Source: Dipteronia dyeriana (lineage: Eukaryota; Streptophyta; Magnoliopsida; Sapindales; Sapindaceae). Taken from it: a DNA stretch of 64,000 nucleotides. The notes beneath the pieces are model-generated. The model had not been told where the DNA came from. It was given only the letters and a program-made list of their open reading frames with translations, and did not search any database. This document shows, in pieces, positions 1-11,188 of this stretch. The stretch covers positions 5,117,001-5,181,000 of the forward strand of contig CM065299.1 of assembly GCA_032871835.1 (NCBI GenBank), given 5' to 3'. Each line of letters begins with the position of its first letter. Position 1 is the first letter of the stretch. The translations under genes were made by a program, and so were the position numbers.

Positions 1-309
1 ATTATTTATATTTCCAAGTTTATCGGATTTTGACTTAATTAATATCAATAATTGATTCAAATAGGAGGAATATGAAGAATTATCGGATTAGTATGAGAAA
101 ACCGAAATTATGCATTCAATGTTAATAATTTTATTAAATTATTTTCCAATTATATAATTTATATTTCCAAGTTCAATTGATTTGACTCTGAAATATAATA
201 ATTGACCGGTATAAGAATAATACAAATAATTAATGGATTAACACAAGAAAACCACGGTCATACATTTATTGTAAGAATGTACCACGGAGAGAAAAGGCGG
301 AGGGTGCAA

Positions 310-1865
310 CATGGTTTCGATCCGGAATTTCAATTCTTTCAATTTACGTGCCAAGGTGATTGACATTCCGCTTCGGGGAATTCCTTTTACGTGGTCCAAT
401 CATAGAGTGTAGGAGTCGTGGGCTCGGATTGATCGGTTCTTAATTTCTCCTTTGATGTTGTCATGGTTTCCCAATCTCTCTTAAAGGGGGCTACCAGGAT
501 CGATTTCAGATCATAATGTTATCATGATCTGTGAAACGCACGTCGATTGGGGTTCTTGGCCTTTTAGATTTTACAATGGCTGGTTGGATGACAGAAGATT
601 AGCAAAAGAAGCAATTAAAGGCGAGACTGATTGCAAAGTGGAGGACTCTTATGGATTTATTCTTTTCTCCTGAGTGAAAGCTGTTAAGATTTACACTAAA
701 CAGTGGTTGCGGGCAAACAATAAGGGTCCTAGTCATATCAAGGGCATTTAGGATCGACTTGGGGAAATTGAGTGGAGAGCCAATAATGAGGGATGGACGA
801 ATGATATTAGAAAGGAAAGGCTTAAGTGTTTAGAGGATTATTGGCAGGTTCTTAGACGGGAAGAACAAATGTGGAGGTAAAAATTGAGAGTGAAATGGTT
901 GAAAGAGGGGGATAAGAACTCCAAATTCTTCCACTTAATGGCTAGTGGACGGAAGAGAGGAAATTACATCGGGGATATGGATTTTGATGGTGTGAAGTGC
1001 ACAAAACGCACTGATGTTCGCAAACTTGTTTTACAACACTTCTAGGATCTTTTCAAGAAAGTGGAATGGCAAAAGCCTAGACTTGGAGGACTGGATTTAA
1101 ATTTGTTGTCGATAGAAGAATGGGAGGGTCTTGAAACTGAATTTAGTATAGAAGAAGTGTGGAGCACGGAGTGTAGTTGTGATGGCAACAAAGCCCGGGT
1201 CTGGATGGATTGACACTAGGTTTTATTCAAGTTAATTGTGAGGCGATTCGTGACGGTTTTATTAGGTTCTTATATGAATTCAACAAGAACAGCACTATAG
1301 TTAAAAAGATAAATAAAACTTTCATTTCTCTAGTGCCAAAATGTAGGAAACCGGAATTGATGAAGGATTTTGGGTCGAATAGTTTGGCGGGGTGCATGTA
1401 CAAAGTGTTGGCAAAGGTTCTAGCCAACCAAGTTAAGAGAGTTATGAACATTATTATTGGTGATTATCAAATGGCTTTTGTCAAGGATCGCCAAATCCTT
1501 GATAGTCTATTGATTGAAGAAGAAATTGTCCATAAGTGAAAAAGAGTCCAGATGAAGGGGAATCCTACTGAAGCTAGATTTCGAAATAGCATACAATATT
1601 GTAGACCATGATGACGGGTATGGGTTTTGGGGATATGTGGAAAAGATGGATGAGGGATGTTATCTAAACATCGGCTTTATCGGTCTTGATAAATTGGAGT
1701 CCTACGTCGGAATTCAAAATAAAAAGAGGTCTTCGTTAAGGGGATCCGCTCCCCCCTTCCTTTTTCAATATGTATGTAGAAGGTTTGAGCTTATTATTGG
1801 TGAAAGCTCACGATTTGGATATGATCAAAGGAGTTTCATTCGGTGATAACATTATAACATGGCAT
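310..1865 (+). mobile_element. LINE (L1-type) fragment, endonuclease C-terminus and RT N-terminus, dead
   Basis: Translation in changing frames gives the end of an APE-type endonuclease (PLRGIPFTWSNHRV and a downstream SDHNVI block near 500-530). The reverse transcriptase entry blocks follow at 1300-1500 (INKTFISLVPK, YKVLAKVLANQVK, QMAFVKDRQILDSLLI). A later RT block around 1725-1800 has the RGLR-GDPL type motif and YVEGLSLLL. Stops and frameshifts interrupt every domain. The FADD catalytic block and everything downstream are missing, so the copy is 3'-truncated as well. It is a passenger amplified with the array. Confidence 0.85.
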
Positions 1866-3660
1866 TTCAATTCCTTTATGAGATCTATTTTTATAAAATG
1901 TGCTTTGTTAAAAAATATTTATATGCGATATGTATTTGTTTCCAATCCATAAACTCATTCGCATGTGTTTGATTAAGAGTACGAATAAGTTCTGAGTGAA
2001 TATTCGAGCAACCTCTTGTGAGAAGTAGATATCAAAGCGAATTCTATCTTGGGCATTCGAGTATGAGTGTTTTGTAAACCGAAAGCATCCTAAGTATTGG
2101 CATACATGAATGGCGTGGTATATTGATTTACAGGGCATAATTTTAGCCTGCATGTATTCTTTGCTGGTATGTACGAGGTTACATCTCAACATTTTGGCTT
2201 TGTAGAGTTATGTTTATGAGTATCGTAGCTGTAAACCCTCACGAGACTTCACTCGTCCTCTAAGGATCGTCCAATGGTTTAAAAGGTATGTGGCACACGC
2301 AAAGAGCCATCGTGGTCACTAGAAAGTTGCCTAGTATAGATGTTTGCTTTTAATTTTTGTTTATGTATTTTTAGTTAGGTTTTTTTTTTATTACGTGTGT
2401 TCGTTTTGGTTTTGCTCGAGGACAAGAAAAATATAGGTTTGATGGTATTTGATAGTATCTATTTCTACAATTGGTGTAACCCTAATTTCCTATTGTTTTC
2501 GTTCGTTCCTTGGGAAATTTAGTGATTCAATGTGTTTTGTGAGCTTTGCATAGGTAATCATCCAAAAATAAGGTGCTCGAACTTAACTGAAGAGATTTGG
2601 AGGTTAAGATAGTCGTAAGGGTAACGGTTTGTGCAAAATACCAAACTTTTAAGGGTCAATCTTTCTCCTTTGATCAACCTGGAATTCGTGCTACGTATAT
2701 TCGGAAAGCCCCTGATGTGTAGTTTCTAGCGGTTTTTTTAGATTGCAATTCTGAGTTTTTTAGAGGGAGTTATGTACGTTTTCGAATTAATTAGTTTTTC
2801 TTTAATGTTATGACTTGTTTTTTTAACTTACCGGATAATGATTCTTATACCATGCTAGCACATCGTGTGGGAAGCAAACTGATATATTTAATTATATATG
2901 TTTGGATTGGTTTCAAGGTTTAGAAAAGCTAGACTAAGACTAAGACCTAAAACGAAATCGAAACCGGAACTAGACCCGCACCAGACCCTTTAAAATAATA
3001 GCATGTGCGGGTATAGTTCCAACCTATAGGAACCTGTCCTTTTTGCCAATCCGCATTGGTTTTCTAGGTAAAAAGCTAATATAATGGTTGCATTTAAAAG
3101 ATATAATTAGAATTTTGAAGGCTGTAGAAAGTAAATTTTGATTTTTAAAATTTTAAAGATGGGTTGATTGAGTAAACGGTGCGCTGGGAAATATTATGGA
3201 CGGCAATAGAACCATCCAAGACAAAAGGAGAGTTGTTGAGAAGATTTTTATGGAGTTGTAAATTATTATGGAGTATTTTTTTTCCTTTAGTATTATTTTA
3301 AAAATATTCATTGATTACCAAATATAAATAAATTAAGAGTGAAAGTCAACGCAATAATTAATATTTTTAATATGTTACCGTTAATAATTTTTAAATTATC
3401 TTTCTATTTTTAACCTTTATTTTAAATGTACAATATGTATTCGATACACTACGATTATTTTCAATTTTATTTATTTTATAAATATATTTTTCGAAACAAT
3501 TTAATATTACCATGTTTTTCTAAATTTGTTCTAAAATATATTTATTTATCATGACCGTTTATAAAAATATTTAAAAGCTTTTATTACATATGGATTCTTT
3601 TTTCGGTCAAAAGAATTTTACATCACCAAAAAAATATATTCTTTTTTAGAAAATAATTGA
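1866..3660. other. Spacer of unit 1 between LINE relic and peptide gene promoter
   Basis: No gene is supported here. Around 2400-2450 there is a 'gctcgaggacaag' stretch resembling the 3' non-coding part of plant Ty3/gypsy elements, a weak resemblance only. Around 2960-3060 a short GC-richer block with partly inverted 'gcgggtatagttcc'/'ggaacc' sequence looks like a small MITE relic. From about 3130 onward the sequence is shared with the older copy at 31803, so it belongs to the ancestral promoter region of the peptide gene. The last 400 bases are very AT-rich. The same spacer occurs in units 2 and 3 (7385-9180, 12748-14520), and units 3 and 4 lack about 27 bp present here at 1932-1958. Confidence 0.6.
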
Positions 3661-3669
3661 CTCCCACCC

Positions 3670-3677
3670 TATAAATA
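3670..3677 (+). promoter_or_regulatory. TATA box of repeat-peptide gene, unit 1
   Basis: TATAAATA in the context CCCTATAAATAGAC lies 57-64 bases before the start codon. The same box at the same spacing precedes copies 2, 3, 4 and the diverged copy 5, although the surrounding AT-rich DNA has drifted. This conservation supports a real core promoter with a short 5' UTR of about 30-35 bases. Confidence 0.8.
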
Positions 3678-3733
3678 GACATGAAATCTTCATTTCTTAC
3701 ACTCAATCTAAAAGTTATTAGCAGGATAAGAAA

Positions 3734-4570
3734 ATGGTGAAAATGAAGTACTTGATTGCTTTCTTCATCGCAGTGTTGGCCACTGTTGCCAGTTTGGACA
3801 AAGTGCAAGCCAGAACCGAACTCTCGATGGCAAATCCTACGAGGAGGGTCCCACATGGGCCAAACCCATCAACTAGCCCGGAATCTCCGCCTGCTGCACT
3901 GGTGGAAAAGCCTACGAGGAAGGTTCCACGTGGGCCAAACCCAGCAACTAGCCCGGAATCTCCGCCTTCTACATTAGTGGTAAAGCCTACGAGGAAGGTT
4001 CCACGTGGGCCAAACCCAGCAACCAGTCCAGAATCTCCGCCTGCTGCACTTTTGGCAAAGCCTACGAGGAAGGTTCCACGTGGGCCAAACCCAGCAACTA
4101 GCCCGGGATCTCCGCCTGCTGCACTGGTGGAAAAGCCTACGAGGAAGGTTCCCCGTGGGCCAAACCCAGCAACTAGCCCGGGATCTCCGCCTGCTGCACT
4201 GGTGGAAAAGCCTACGAGGAAGGTTCCACGTGGGCCAAACCCAACAACCAGTCCAGAATCTCCGCCTGCTGCACTTTTGGCAAAGCCTACGAGGAAGGTT
4301 CCACGTGGGCCAAACCCAGCAACTAGCCCGGAATCTCCGCCTGCTGCACTGGTGGAAAAGCCTACGAGGAAGGTTCCCCGTGGGCCAAACCCAGCAACTA
4401 GCCCGGGATCTCCGCCTGCTGCACTGGTGGAAAAGCCTACGAGGAAGGTTCCCCGTGGGCCAAACCCAGCAACTAGCCCGGGATCTCCTCCTGCTGCACT
4501 GAAACCTACGAGGAAGGTTCCACGTGGGCCAAACCCAGCAACTAGCCCGGAATCTCCTCCCTCTGTCTAA
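3734..4570 (+). CDS. Secreted multi-repeat CLE-like precursor, 10 modules (278 aa)
   Basis: Predicted prepropeptide. Residues 1-26 form a signal peptide: a basic start (MVKMK), a hydrophobic core and likely cleavage after KVQA. A short linker follows, then ten modules of 25 residues (the last two shorter) up to the stop. Each module has the core R-K-V-P-R-G-P-N-P-A-T-S followed by an acidic/proline linker (SPESPPAALVEK type). The core matches the CLE dodecapeptide at R1, V3, P4, G6, P7, N8 and P9, but lacks the usual H11 and H/N12; it has A-T-S, more like the I-S-N end of TDIF. Multi-CLE precursors are known in plants and cyst nematodes. If processed alike, each molecule would give ten near-identical apoplastic peptides for LRR receptor kinases. 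The first ATG is in good context and sits just after the conserved 5' UTR. A hydroxyproline-rich systemin-like or structural role is an alternative. The open frame and repeat structure are certain; the CLE assignment is inference. Confidence 0.75.
   Translation: MVKMKYLIAFFIAVLATVASLDKVQARTELSMANPTRRVPHGPNPSTSPESPPAALVEKPTRKVPRGPNPATSPESPPSTLVVKPTRKVPRGPNPATSPESPPAALLAKPTRKVPRGPNPATSPGSPPAALVEKPTRKVPRGPNPATSPGSPPAALVEKPTRKVPRGPNPTTSPESPPAALLAKPTRKVPRGPNPATSPESPPAALVEKPTRKVPRGPNPATSPGSPPAALVEKPTRKVPRGPNPATSPGSPPAALKPTRKVPRGPNPATSPESPPSV
3836..4567 (+). repeat. 75-bp coding minisatellite (10 modules), unit 1
   Basis: Period 75 bp, a multiple of three, so copy-number change keeps the frame. Modules fall into classes by their linker: AALVEK, STLVVK, AALLAK and GSPPAALVEK. 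The order shows a three-module higher-order block (AALLAK, then two AALVEK types) used twice. Absence of stops in the module creates long shadow frames on both strands. Confidence 0.95.
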
Positions 4571-4701
4571 TGTAGACAAATCCCAGTCTCGTCCATGACG
4601 AGTTATGATCATGGGTTGAAAGATATGTGATATTTTGGGTTACTTCAGCTCTGTTTTACATTATGTAACTAATGTTAGTTACTTTGCTTTCTATCATTTC
4701 G

Positions 4702-4707
4702 AATAAA
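4702..4707 (+). terminator. Putative poly(A) signal, unit 1 gene
   Basis: AATAAA in the context TTTCGAATAAACATCC, about 130 bases after the stop. The block from about 4590 to 4730 is kept in copies 2, 3 and the old copy 5, which suggests it is a functional 3' UTR. Confidence 0.6.
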
Positions 4708-5519
4708 CATCCGATTAATTTGGATCTCGTCCTAGATTTTTTTTTTTAATTTTTAATCATTTAGTTTTTCCGTTAATTTAACATTATCTAAAATGAATCT
4801 AGCCAAAATATCCAATTTCTAGTGACAACAGTTTGTAATCTTTAAATAGAAAGGAAAAGAGAGAATAATATTAAATATATATATTTAAAAACATTTTTCA
4901 CCGTATGCTCGAAAACTCATTTGACTAATATTTTTAGATAATATGATATATTTATATATATATATAATTCTCAAATGTGGTTAATGTTTTTATAAATCAT
5001 ATATTATATATCATATATCATCATATAATAGTGATAGATTTTTTCACTACTTTTGATGTGTTTGTGACACATCACAATCATAAATTTAATTATTTTTAAC
5101 CTTTTTTTTTAATTTATCATATATGTAATCAAGAGGAAATCACGTAATTAATGGAATAAATTCTCTTAACCAATCTCCGATTTGTAATTATTAAGTATTT
5201 TTTTTTTAAAGTATTACATTATTTGGTTAGTTTAAAGGACACGCCATAATTCTTTTTTCCTAACAAGCCATAGAATCGTATTATTTTTTTTAAGTATTGT
5301 TTATTGGTTATAATATTTCAAACAAAATATTGTTAATTAGTATTAGTTATCTATATAATATACAATTAATTGTAATATTTTTTAATAATACAATATATTT
5401 TCCGAAATCAAAAATCAATATCACATAATTAATGGGATAGTGAATAAATTCTCATAACCAATCTTATACTTGATTTTTAATTATTAAGTTATTAGTTTAT
5501 AAATTAAATTTCCATTTCT
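4708..5519. other. AT-rich 3' flank of unit 1
   Basis: No gene seen. It contains poly-T runs, TA-rich tracts at 4955-5030 and a block near 5040-5100 ('cactacttttgatgtg...gtgacacatcacaatcataaat') that reappears, diverged and multiplied, at 20670-21110 after the truncated fourth gene copy. Units 2 and 3 have the same flank at 10077-10879 and 15722-16523. Confidence 0.6.
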
Positions 5520-5828
5520 ATTATTTATATTTCCAAGTTTATCGGATTTTGACTTAATTAATATCAATAATTGATTCAAATAGGAGGAATATGAAGAATT
5601 ATCGGATTAGTATGAGAAAACCGAAATTATGCATTCAATGTTAATAATTTTATTAAATTATTTTCCAATTATATAATTTATATTTCCAAGTTCAATTGAT
5701 TTGACTCTGAAATATAATAATTGACCGGTATAAGAATAATACAAATAATTAATGGATTAACACAAGAAAACCACGGTCATACATTTATTGTAAGAATGTA
5801 CCACGGAGAGAAAAGGCGGAGGGTGCAA

Positions 5829-7384
5829 CATGGTTTCGATCCGGAATTTCAATTCTTTCAATTTACGTGCCAAGGTGATTGACATTCCGCTTCGGGGAAT
5901 TCCTTTTACGTGGTCCAATCATAGAGTGTAGGAGTCGTGGGCTCGGATTGATCGGTTCTTAATTTCTCCTTTGATGTTGTCATGGTTTCCCAATCTCTCT
6001 TAAAGGGGGCTACCAGGATCGATTTCAGATCATAATGTTATCATGATCTGTGAAACGCACGTCGATTGGGGTTCTTGGCCTTTTAGATTTTACAATGGCT
6101 GGTTGGATGACAGAAGATTAGCAAAAGAAGCAATTAAAGGCGAGACTGATTGCAAAGTGGAGGACTCTTATGGATTTATTCTTTTCTCCTGAGTGAAAGC
6201 TGTTAAGATTTACACTAAACAGTGGTTGCGGGCAAACAATAAGGGTCCTAGTCATATCAAGGGCATTTAGGATCGACTTGGGGAAATTGAGTGGAGAGCC
6301 AATAATGAGGGATGGACGAATGATATTAGAAAGGAAAGGCTTAAGTGTTTAGAGGATTATTGGCAGGTTCTTAGACGGGAAGAACAAATGTGGAGGTAAA
6401 AATTGAGAGTGAAATGGTTGAAAGAGGGGGATAAGAACTCCAAATTCTTCCACTTAATGGCTAGTGGACGGAAGAGAGGAAATTACATCGGGGATATGGA
6501 TTTTGATGGTGTGAAGTGCACAAAACGCACTGATGTTCGCAAACTTGTTTTACAACACTTCTAGGATCTTTTCAAGAAAGTGGAATGGCAAAAGCCTAGA
6601 CTTGGAGGACTGGATTTAAATTTGTTGTCGATAGAAGAATGGGAGGGTCTTGAAACTGAATTTAGTATAGAAGAAGTGTGGAGCACGGAGTGTAGTTGTG
6701 ATGGCAACAAAGCCCGGGTCTGGATGGATTGACTCTAGGTTTTATTCAAGTTAATTGTGAGGCGATTCGTGACGGTTTTATTAGGTTCTTATATGAATTC
6801 AACAAGAACAGCACTATAGTTAAAAAGATAAATAAAACTTTCATTTCTCTAGTGCCAAAATGTAGGAAACCGGAATTGATGAAGGATTTTGGGTCGAATA
6901 GTTTGGCGGGGTGCATGTACAAAGTGTTGGCAAAGGTTCTAGCCAACCAAGTTAAGAGAGTTATGAACATTATTATTGGTGATTATCAAATGGCTTTTGT
7001 CAAGGATCGCCAAATCCTTGATAGTCTATTGATTGAAGAAGAAATTGTCCATAAGTGAAAAAGAGTCCAGATGAAGGGGAATCCTACTGAAGCTAGATTT
7101 CGAAATAGCATACAATATTGTAGACCATGATGACGGGTATGGGTTTTGGGGATATGTGGAAAAGATGGATGAGGGATGTTATCTAAACATCGGCTTTATC
7201 GGTCTTGATAAATTGGAGTCCTACGTCGGAATTCAAAATAAAAAGAGGTCTTCGTTAAGGGGATCCGCTCCCCCCTTCCCTTTTCAATATGTATGTAGAA
7301 GGTTTGAGCTTATTATTGGTGAAAGCTCACGATTTGGATATGATCAAAGGAGTTTCATTCGGTGATAACATTATAACATGGCAT
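5829..7384 (+). mobile_element. LINE fragment in unit 2, dead
   Basis: Same endonuclease/RT fragment with the same stops and frameshifts as the unit 1 copy, differing by only a few bases (for example 6723 and 7279). It was therefore already broken before the array multiplied. Confidence 0.85.
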
Positions 7385-9188
7385 TTCAATTCCTTTATGA
7401 GATCTATTTTTATAAAATGTGCTTTGTTAAAAAATATTTATATGCGATATGTATTTGTTTCCAATCCATAAACTCATTCGCATGTGTTTGATTAAGAGTA
7501 CGAATAAGTTCTGAGTGAATATTCGAGCAACCTCTTGTGAGAAGTAGATATCAAAGCGAATTCTATCTTGGGCATTCGAGTATGAGTGTTTTGTAAACCG
7601 AAAGCATCCTAAGTATTGGCATACATGAATGGCGTGGTATATTGATTTACAGGGCATAATTTTAGCCTGCATGTATTCTTTGCTGGTATGTACGAGGTTA
7701 CATCTCAACATTTTGGCTTTGTAGAGTTATGTTTATGAGTATCGTAGCTGTAAACCCTCACGAGACTTCACTCGTCCTCTAAGGATCGTCCAATGGTTTA
7801 AAAGGTATGTGGCACACGCAAAGAGCCATCGTGGTCACTAGAAAGTTGCCTAGTATAGATGTTTGCTTTTAATTTTTGTTTATGTATTTTTAGTTAGGTT
7901 TTTTTTTTATTACGTGTGTTCGTTTTGGTTTTGCTCGAGGACAAGAAAAATATAGGTTTGATGGTATTTGATAGTATCTATTTCTACAATTGGTGTAACC
8001 CTAATTTCCTATTGTTTTCGTTCGTTCCTTGGGAAATTTAGTGATTCAATGTGTTTTGTGAGCTTTGCATAGGTAATCATCCAAAAATAAGGTGCTCGAA
8101 CTTAACTGAAGAGATTTGGAGGTTAAGATAGTCGTAAGGGTAACGGTTTGTGCAAAATACCAAACTTTTAAGGGTCAATCTTTCTCCTTTGATCAACCTG
8201 GAATTCGTGCTACGTATATTCGGAAAGCCCCTGATGTGTAGTTTCTAGCGGTTTTTTTAGATTGCAATTCTGAGTTTTTTAGAGGGAGTTATGTACGTTT
8301 TCGAATTAATTAGTTTTTCTTTAATGTTATGACTTGTTTTTTTAACTTACCGGATAATGATTCTTATACCATGCTAGCACATCGTGTGGGAAGCAAACTG
8401 ATATATTTAATTATATATGTTTGGATTGGTTTCAAGGTTTAGAAAAGCTAGACTAAGACTAAGACCTAAAACGAAATCGAAACCGGAACTAGACCCGCAC
8501 CAGACCCTTTAAAATAATAGCATGTGCGGGTATAGTTCCAACCTATAGGAACCTGTCCTTTTTGCCAATCCGCATTGGTTTTCTAGGTAAAAAGCTAATA
8601 TAATGGTTGCATTTAAAAGATATAATTAGAATTTTGAAGGCTGTAGAAAGTAAATTTTGATTTTTAAAATTTTAAAGATGGGTTGATTGAGTAAACGGTG
8701 CGCTGGGAAATATTATGGACGGCAATAGAACCATCCAAGACAAAAGGAGAGTTGTTGAGAAGATTTTTATGGAGTGGTAAATTATTATGGAGTATTTTTT
8801 TTCCTTTAGTATTATTTTAAAAATATTCATTGATTACCAAATATAAATAAATTAAGAGTGAAAGTCAACGCAATAATTAATATTTTTAATATGTTACCGT
8901 TAATAATTTTTAAATTATCTTTCTATTTTTAACCTTTATTTTAAATGTACAATATGTATTCGATACACTACGATTATTTTCAATTTTATTTATTTTATAA
9001 ATATATTTTTCAAAACAATTTAATATTACCATGTTTTTCTAAATTTGTTCTAAAATATATTTATTTATCATGACCGTTTATAAAAATATTTAAAAGCTTT
9101 TATTACATATGGATTCTTTTTTCGGTCAAAAGAATTTTACATCACCAAAAAAATATATTCTTTTTTAGAAAATAATTGACTCCCACCC
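7385..9188. other. Spacer of unit 2
   Basis: Near-identical to 1866-3660 of unit 1. No gene is supported. Confidence 0.6.
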
Positions 9189-9196
9189 TATAAATA
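9189..9196 (+). promoter_or_regulatory. TATA box of repeat-peptide gene, unit 2
   Basis: TATAAATA with the same flanks and the same distance to the ATG as in unit 1. Confidence 0.8.
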
Positions 9197-9252
9197 GACA
9201 TGAAATCTTCATTTCTTACACTCAATCTAAAAGTTATTAGCAGGATAAGAAA

Positions 9253-9939
9253 ATGGTGAAAATGAAGTACTTGATTGCTTTCTCCATCGCAGTGTTGGCC
9301 ACTGTTGCCAGTTTGGACAAAGTGCAAGCCAGAACCGAACTCTCGATGGCAAATCCTACGAGGAGGGTCCCACATGGGCCAAACCCATCAACTAGCCCGG
9401 AATCTTCGCCTGCTGCACTGGTGGAAAAGCCTACGAGGAAGGTTCCACGTGGGCCAAACCCAGCAACTAGCCCGGAATCTCCGCCTTCTACATTAGTGGT
9501 AAAGCCTACGAGGAAGGTTCCACGTGGGCCAAACCCAGCAACCAGTCCAGAATCTCCGCCTGCTGCACTTTTGGCAAAGCCTACGAGGAAGGTTCCACGT
9601 GGGCCAAACCCAGCAACTAGCCCGGGATCTCCGCCTGCTGCACTGGTGGAAAAGCCTACAAGGAAGGTTCCCCGTGGGCCAAACCCAGCAACTAGCCCGG
9701 GATCTCCGCCTGCTGCACTGGTGGAAAAGCCTACGAGGAAGGTTCCCCGTGGGCCAAACCCAGCAACTAGCCCGGGATCTCCGCCTGCTGCACTGGTGGA
9801 AAAGCCTACGAGGAAGGTTCCCCGTGGGCCAAACCCAGCAACTAGCCCGGGATCTCCTCCTGCTGCACTGAAACCTACGAGGAAGGTTCCACGTGGGCCA
9901 AACCCAGCAACTAGCCCGGAATCTCCTCCCTCTGTCTAA
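9253..9939 (+). CDS. Secreted multi-repeat CLE-like precursor, 8 modules (228 aa)
   Basis: Paralogue of the unit 1 gene with the same signal peptide apart from one change (Phe to Ser in the hydrophobic core, residue 11). That change keeps the segment hydrophobic enough for secretion. Eight modules with the R-K-V-P-R-G-P-N-P core follow, and the C-terminus SPESPPSV is shared. Compared with unit 1 it lacks a two-module block and carries four successive GSPP modules, so unequal exchange inside the minisatellite is the simplest history. The first module has ESSP instead of ESPP. Predicted products are the same CLE-like peptides in a lower dose per precursor. Intact frame, promoter and 3' UTR suggest it can be expressed. 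Confidence 0.75.
   Translation: MVKMKYLIAFSIAVLATVASLDKVQARTELSMANPTRRVPHGPNPSTSPESSPAALVEKPTRKVPRGPNPATSPESPPSTLVVKPTRKVPRGPNPATSPESPPAALLAKPTRKVPRGPNPATSPGSPPAALVEKPTRKVPRGPNPATSPGSPPAALVEKPTRKVPRGPNPATSPGSPPAALVEKPTRKVPRGPNPATSPGSPPAALKPTRKVPRGPNPATSPESPPSV
9355..9936 (+). repeat. 75-bp coding minisatellite (8 modules), unit 2
   Basis: Same 75-bp period as in unit 1 with two modules fewer. The contraction affects the middle GSPP/AALLAK part, while the first three and last two modules keep their identity. Confidence 0.95.
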
Positions 9940-10070
9940 TGTAGACAAATCCCAGTCTCGTCCATGACGAGTTATGATCATGGGTTGAAAGATATGTGAT
10001 ATTTTGGGTTACTTCAGCTCTGTTTTACATTATGTAACTAATGTTAGTTACTTTGCTTTCTATCATTTCG

Positions 10071-10076
10071 AATAAA
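10071..10076 (+). terminator. Putative poly(A) signal, unit 2 gene
   Basis: AATAAA at the same offset after the stop as in unit 1, in a conserved 3' UTR block. Confidence 0.6.
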
Positions 10077-10879
10077 CATCCGATTAATTTGGATCTCGTC
10101 CTAGATTTTTTTTTTAATTTTTAATCATTTAGTTTTTCCGTTAATTTAACATTATCTAAAATGAATCTAGCCAAAATATCCAATTTCTAGTGACAACAGT
10201 TTGTAATCTTTAAATAGAAAGGAAAAGAGAGAATAATATTAAATATCTATATTTAAAAACATTTTTCACCGTATGCTCGAAAACTCATTTGACTAATATT
10301 TTTAGATAATATGATATATATATATAATTCTCAAATGTGGTTAATGTTTTTATAAATCATATATTATATATCATATATCATCATATAATAGTGATAGATT
10401 TTTTCACTACTTTTGATGTGTTTGTGACACATCACAATCATAAATTTAATTATTTTTAACCTTTTTTTTTAATTTATCATATATGTAATCAAGAGGAAAT
10501 CACGTAATTAATGGAATAAATTCTCTTAACCAATCTCCGATTTGTAATTATTAAGTATTTTTTTTTTAAAGTATTACATTATTTGGTTAGTTTAAAGGAC
10601 ACGCCATAATTCTTTTTTCCTAACAAGCCATAGAATCGTATTATTTTTTTTAAGTATTGTTTATTGGTTATAATATTTCAAACAAAATATTGTTAATTAG
10701 TATTAGTTATCTATATAATATACAATTAATTGTAATATTTTTTAATAATACAATATATTTTCCGAAATCAAAAATCAATATCACATAATTAATGGGATAG
10801 TGAATAAATTCTCATAACCAATCTTATACTTGATTTTTAATTATTAAGTTATTAGTTTATAAATTAAATTTCCATTTCT
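10077..10879. other. AT-rich 3' flank of unit 2
   Basis: Copy of 4708-5519 with small TA-tract differences. No gene seen. Confidence 0.6.
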
Positions 10880-11188
10880 ATTATTTATATTTCCAAGTTT
10901 ATCGGATTTTGACTTAATTAATATCAATAATTGATTCAAATAGGAGGAATATGAAGAATTATCGGATTAGTATGAGAAAACCGAAATTATGCATTCAATG
11001 TTAATAATTTTATTAAATTATTTTCCAATTATATAATTTATATTTCCAAGTTCAATTGATTTGACTCTGAAATATAATAATTGACCGGTATAAGAATAAT
11101 ACAAATAATTAATGGATTAACACAAGAAAACCACGGTCATACATTTATTGTAAGAATGTACCACGGAGAGAAAAGGCGGAGGGTGCAA

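Larger units (their letters stand above)
1..5519 (+). repeat. Tandem array unit 1 (5519 bp)
   Basis: The first bases of the window recur at 5520, 10880 and 16524, so the window opens inside a direct tandem array and the phase used here is simply the window edge. This unit contains a LINE fragment, an AT-rich spacer, a TATA box, a multi-repeat secreted protein gene and an AT-rich 3' flank. Against unit 2 only scattered single-base changes are seen (for example 1204, 1760, 3255 and 3488) plus two extra 75-bp modules and a few AT-tract differences. Identity is therefore above 99 percent by eye, which suggests a very recent duplication, gene conversion or an assembly effect. Confidence 0.95.
5520..10879 (+). 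repeat. Tandem array unit 2 (5360 bp)
   Basis: Direct copy of unit 1 with the same order of parts. It is 159 bp shorter, nearly all explained by the loss of two 75-bp coding modules; the rest is a short difference in a TA tract near 10310. Confidence 0.95.

Noticed and set aside
1908..2192. Minus-strand open frame of 94 codons repeated in the units
   Set aside because: No family resemblance, varies by deletion between units, and lies in the transposon-derived spacer.
4005..4502. Second plus frame in the repeats (also 9524-9871 and 15019-15516)
   Set aside because: Same cause as above; no start context, signal peptide or conservation of its own.
3734..4570. Reading the repeat protein as a CEP-type hormone
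   Set aside because: CEP peptides have a different proline pattern and a Gly-His end; the R-x-V-P-x-G-P-N-P order fits CLE much better.
3974..4612. Minus-strand open frame of 212 codons (and partners at 9493-9981 and 14988-15626), Trp/Arg-rich
   Set aside because: Shadow of the 75-bp coding repeat: the module lacks stops in several frames. Only the plus frame has a signal peptide, promoter and conserved ends.
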